This document shows, piece after piece, positions 52,063 through 52,255 of a stretch of 52,255 nucleotides of DNA (positions are counted from its first letter, which is position 1; the number at the start of each line of letters is the position of its first letter). Position numbers and translations under genes: made by a program. Source of the DNA: SIG588 sp964515215 (GTDB taxonomy: Bacteria > Bacillota > Clostridia > Oscillospirales > Acutalibacteraceae); NCBI GenBank assembly GCA_964515215.1, contig CAZESL010000003.1, positions 1 to 52,255 on the forward strand. Reading direction: 5' to 3'. The notes under the pieces were generated by a model. It worked only from the letters and a program-made list of their open reading frames with translations, was not told where the DNA came from and made no database searches.

Positions 52063-52215
52063 GCCAAATTATATTAATCCGAAAATTGAAAAGAAGAACA
52101 TTATTTATTCATAGGGGGTATTATACCCTTTTTCATTCACATAGTGAATTTGATAAAAATGCAAATTCCATCTATGTGAATGAATGTAATGTTCTTCGTA
52201 TTGATATAGTTTGGC
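52063..52215 (+). ncRNA. Candidate structured RNA of about 153 nt, class unknown
   Basis: A 16-bp closing stem pairs 52063-52078 with 52200-52215. Its only two differences from perfect complementarity are both G-U pairs. Nested inside: an 11-bp stem (52093-52103 with 52187-52197), a small hairpin (52113-52120 with 52124-52131), and a 13-bp stem (52132-52144 with 52172-52184) capped by a 7-bp stem (52146-52152 with 52162-52168). No open reading frame fits. The fold recalls a rod-like 6S RNA or a retron msr-msd, but I see no diagnostic motif for either. A T run lies at 52233-52238. The window ends before any downstream gene is visible. Confidence 0.55.
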
Positions 52216-52255
52216 GACTATCGGAGTTTGCGTTTTTTGTGCGCTGGCTTCGGTT

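Noticed and set aside
52063..52215. Firm call of a retron or 6S RNA
   Set aside because: No reverse transcriptase lies within the window and no diagnostic retron priming motif follows the closing stem. The 6S central bubble is also not clear.

Overview
The window looks like a chromosomal segment of a spore-forming, probably gut-associated Firmicute of class Clostridia. The reasons are a yabP-yabQ-divIC-yabR sporulation and division cluster, strong AGGAGG-type ribosome binding sites, sigma-A promoters close to consensus, BspA-type leucine-rich-repeat surface proteins, ABC sugar importers without a local ATPase, and a type II-A CRISPR-Cas locus with csn2. I cannot name the species. Most genes are GC-balanced. 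AT-rich islands (about 2.2-4.1 kb and 51.2-52.3 kb) stand out and look like accessory insertions.

Layout: 0.2-2.0 kb is a phosphate module (PiT transporter plus DUF47/PhoU-like partner). 2.1-4.2 kb is an accessory island: a fusion of an XRE helix-turn-helix and an ADP-ribosylglycohydrolase on the minus strand, flanked by two remnants of a SpoVT/AbrB-type gene. 4.2-5.5 kb is an MFS transporter. 5.5-13.8 kb is a complete type II-A CRISPR-Cas locus: tracrRNA on the minus strand with its own promoter and terminator, then cas9, cas1, cas2, csn2, a pre-crRNA promoter inside the end of csn2, and an array of 34 repeats and 33 spacers. Two adjacent spacers are near-identical. The last, degenerate repeat abuts the ribosome binding site of a GH2 glycosidase (13.8-15.5 kb).

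15.6-26.0 kb is one giant secreted mosaic protein (3471 aa). A GH38 alpha-mannosidase and a P-loop ATPase follow on the minus strand (26.1-30.1 kb). The sporulation and division cluster (30.2-31.8 kb) and a long-form ribosome hibernation factor (31.9-32.5 kb) come next. 32.7-45.6 kb is a single large operon with one strong promoter and one strong terminator: a large secreted solute-binding protein, a permease pair, an NHL-propeller/TPR/Yip1-like membrane protein, a large exported protein resembling the DUF5696 family, and a second permease pair. It carries no ATPase and probably borrows one encoded elsewhere.

45.6-46.9 kb is an MFS exporter, followed by an intergenic block of degenerate palindromic repeats. 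A 66-aa XRE regulator is divergent from a BspA-like LRR protein (47.8-51.3 kb). Between them lies a perfect-consensus promoter with a palindrome in its spacer. The LRR gene stops in the middle of a repeat module. Two small unrecognised genes follow. The window ends with a strong promoter that fires directly into a nested, about 153-nt foldable element: a candidate structured RNA whose downstream context is cut off.

The least explained items are the terminal structured RNA, the XRE-ADP-ribosylglycohydrolase island, and the double-permease/propeller/Yip1/DUF5696-like operon.
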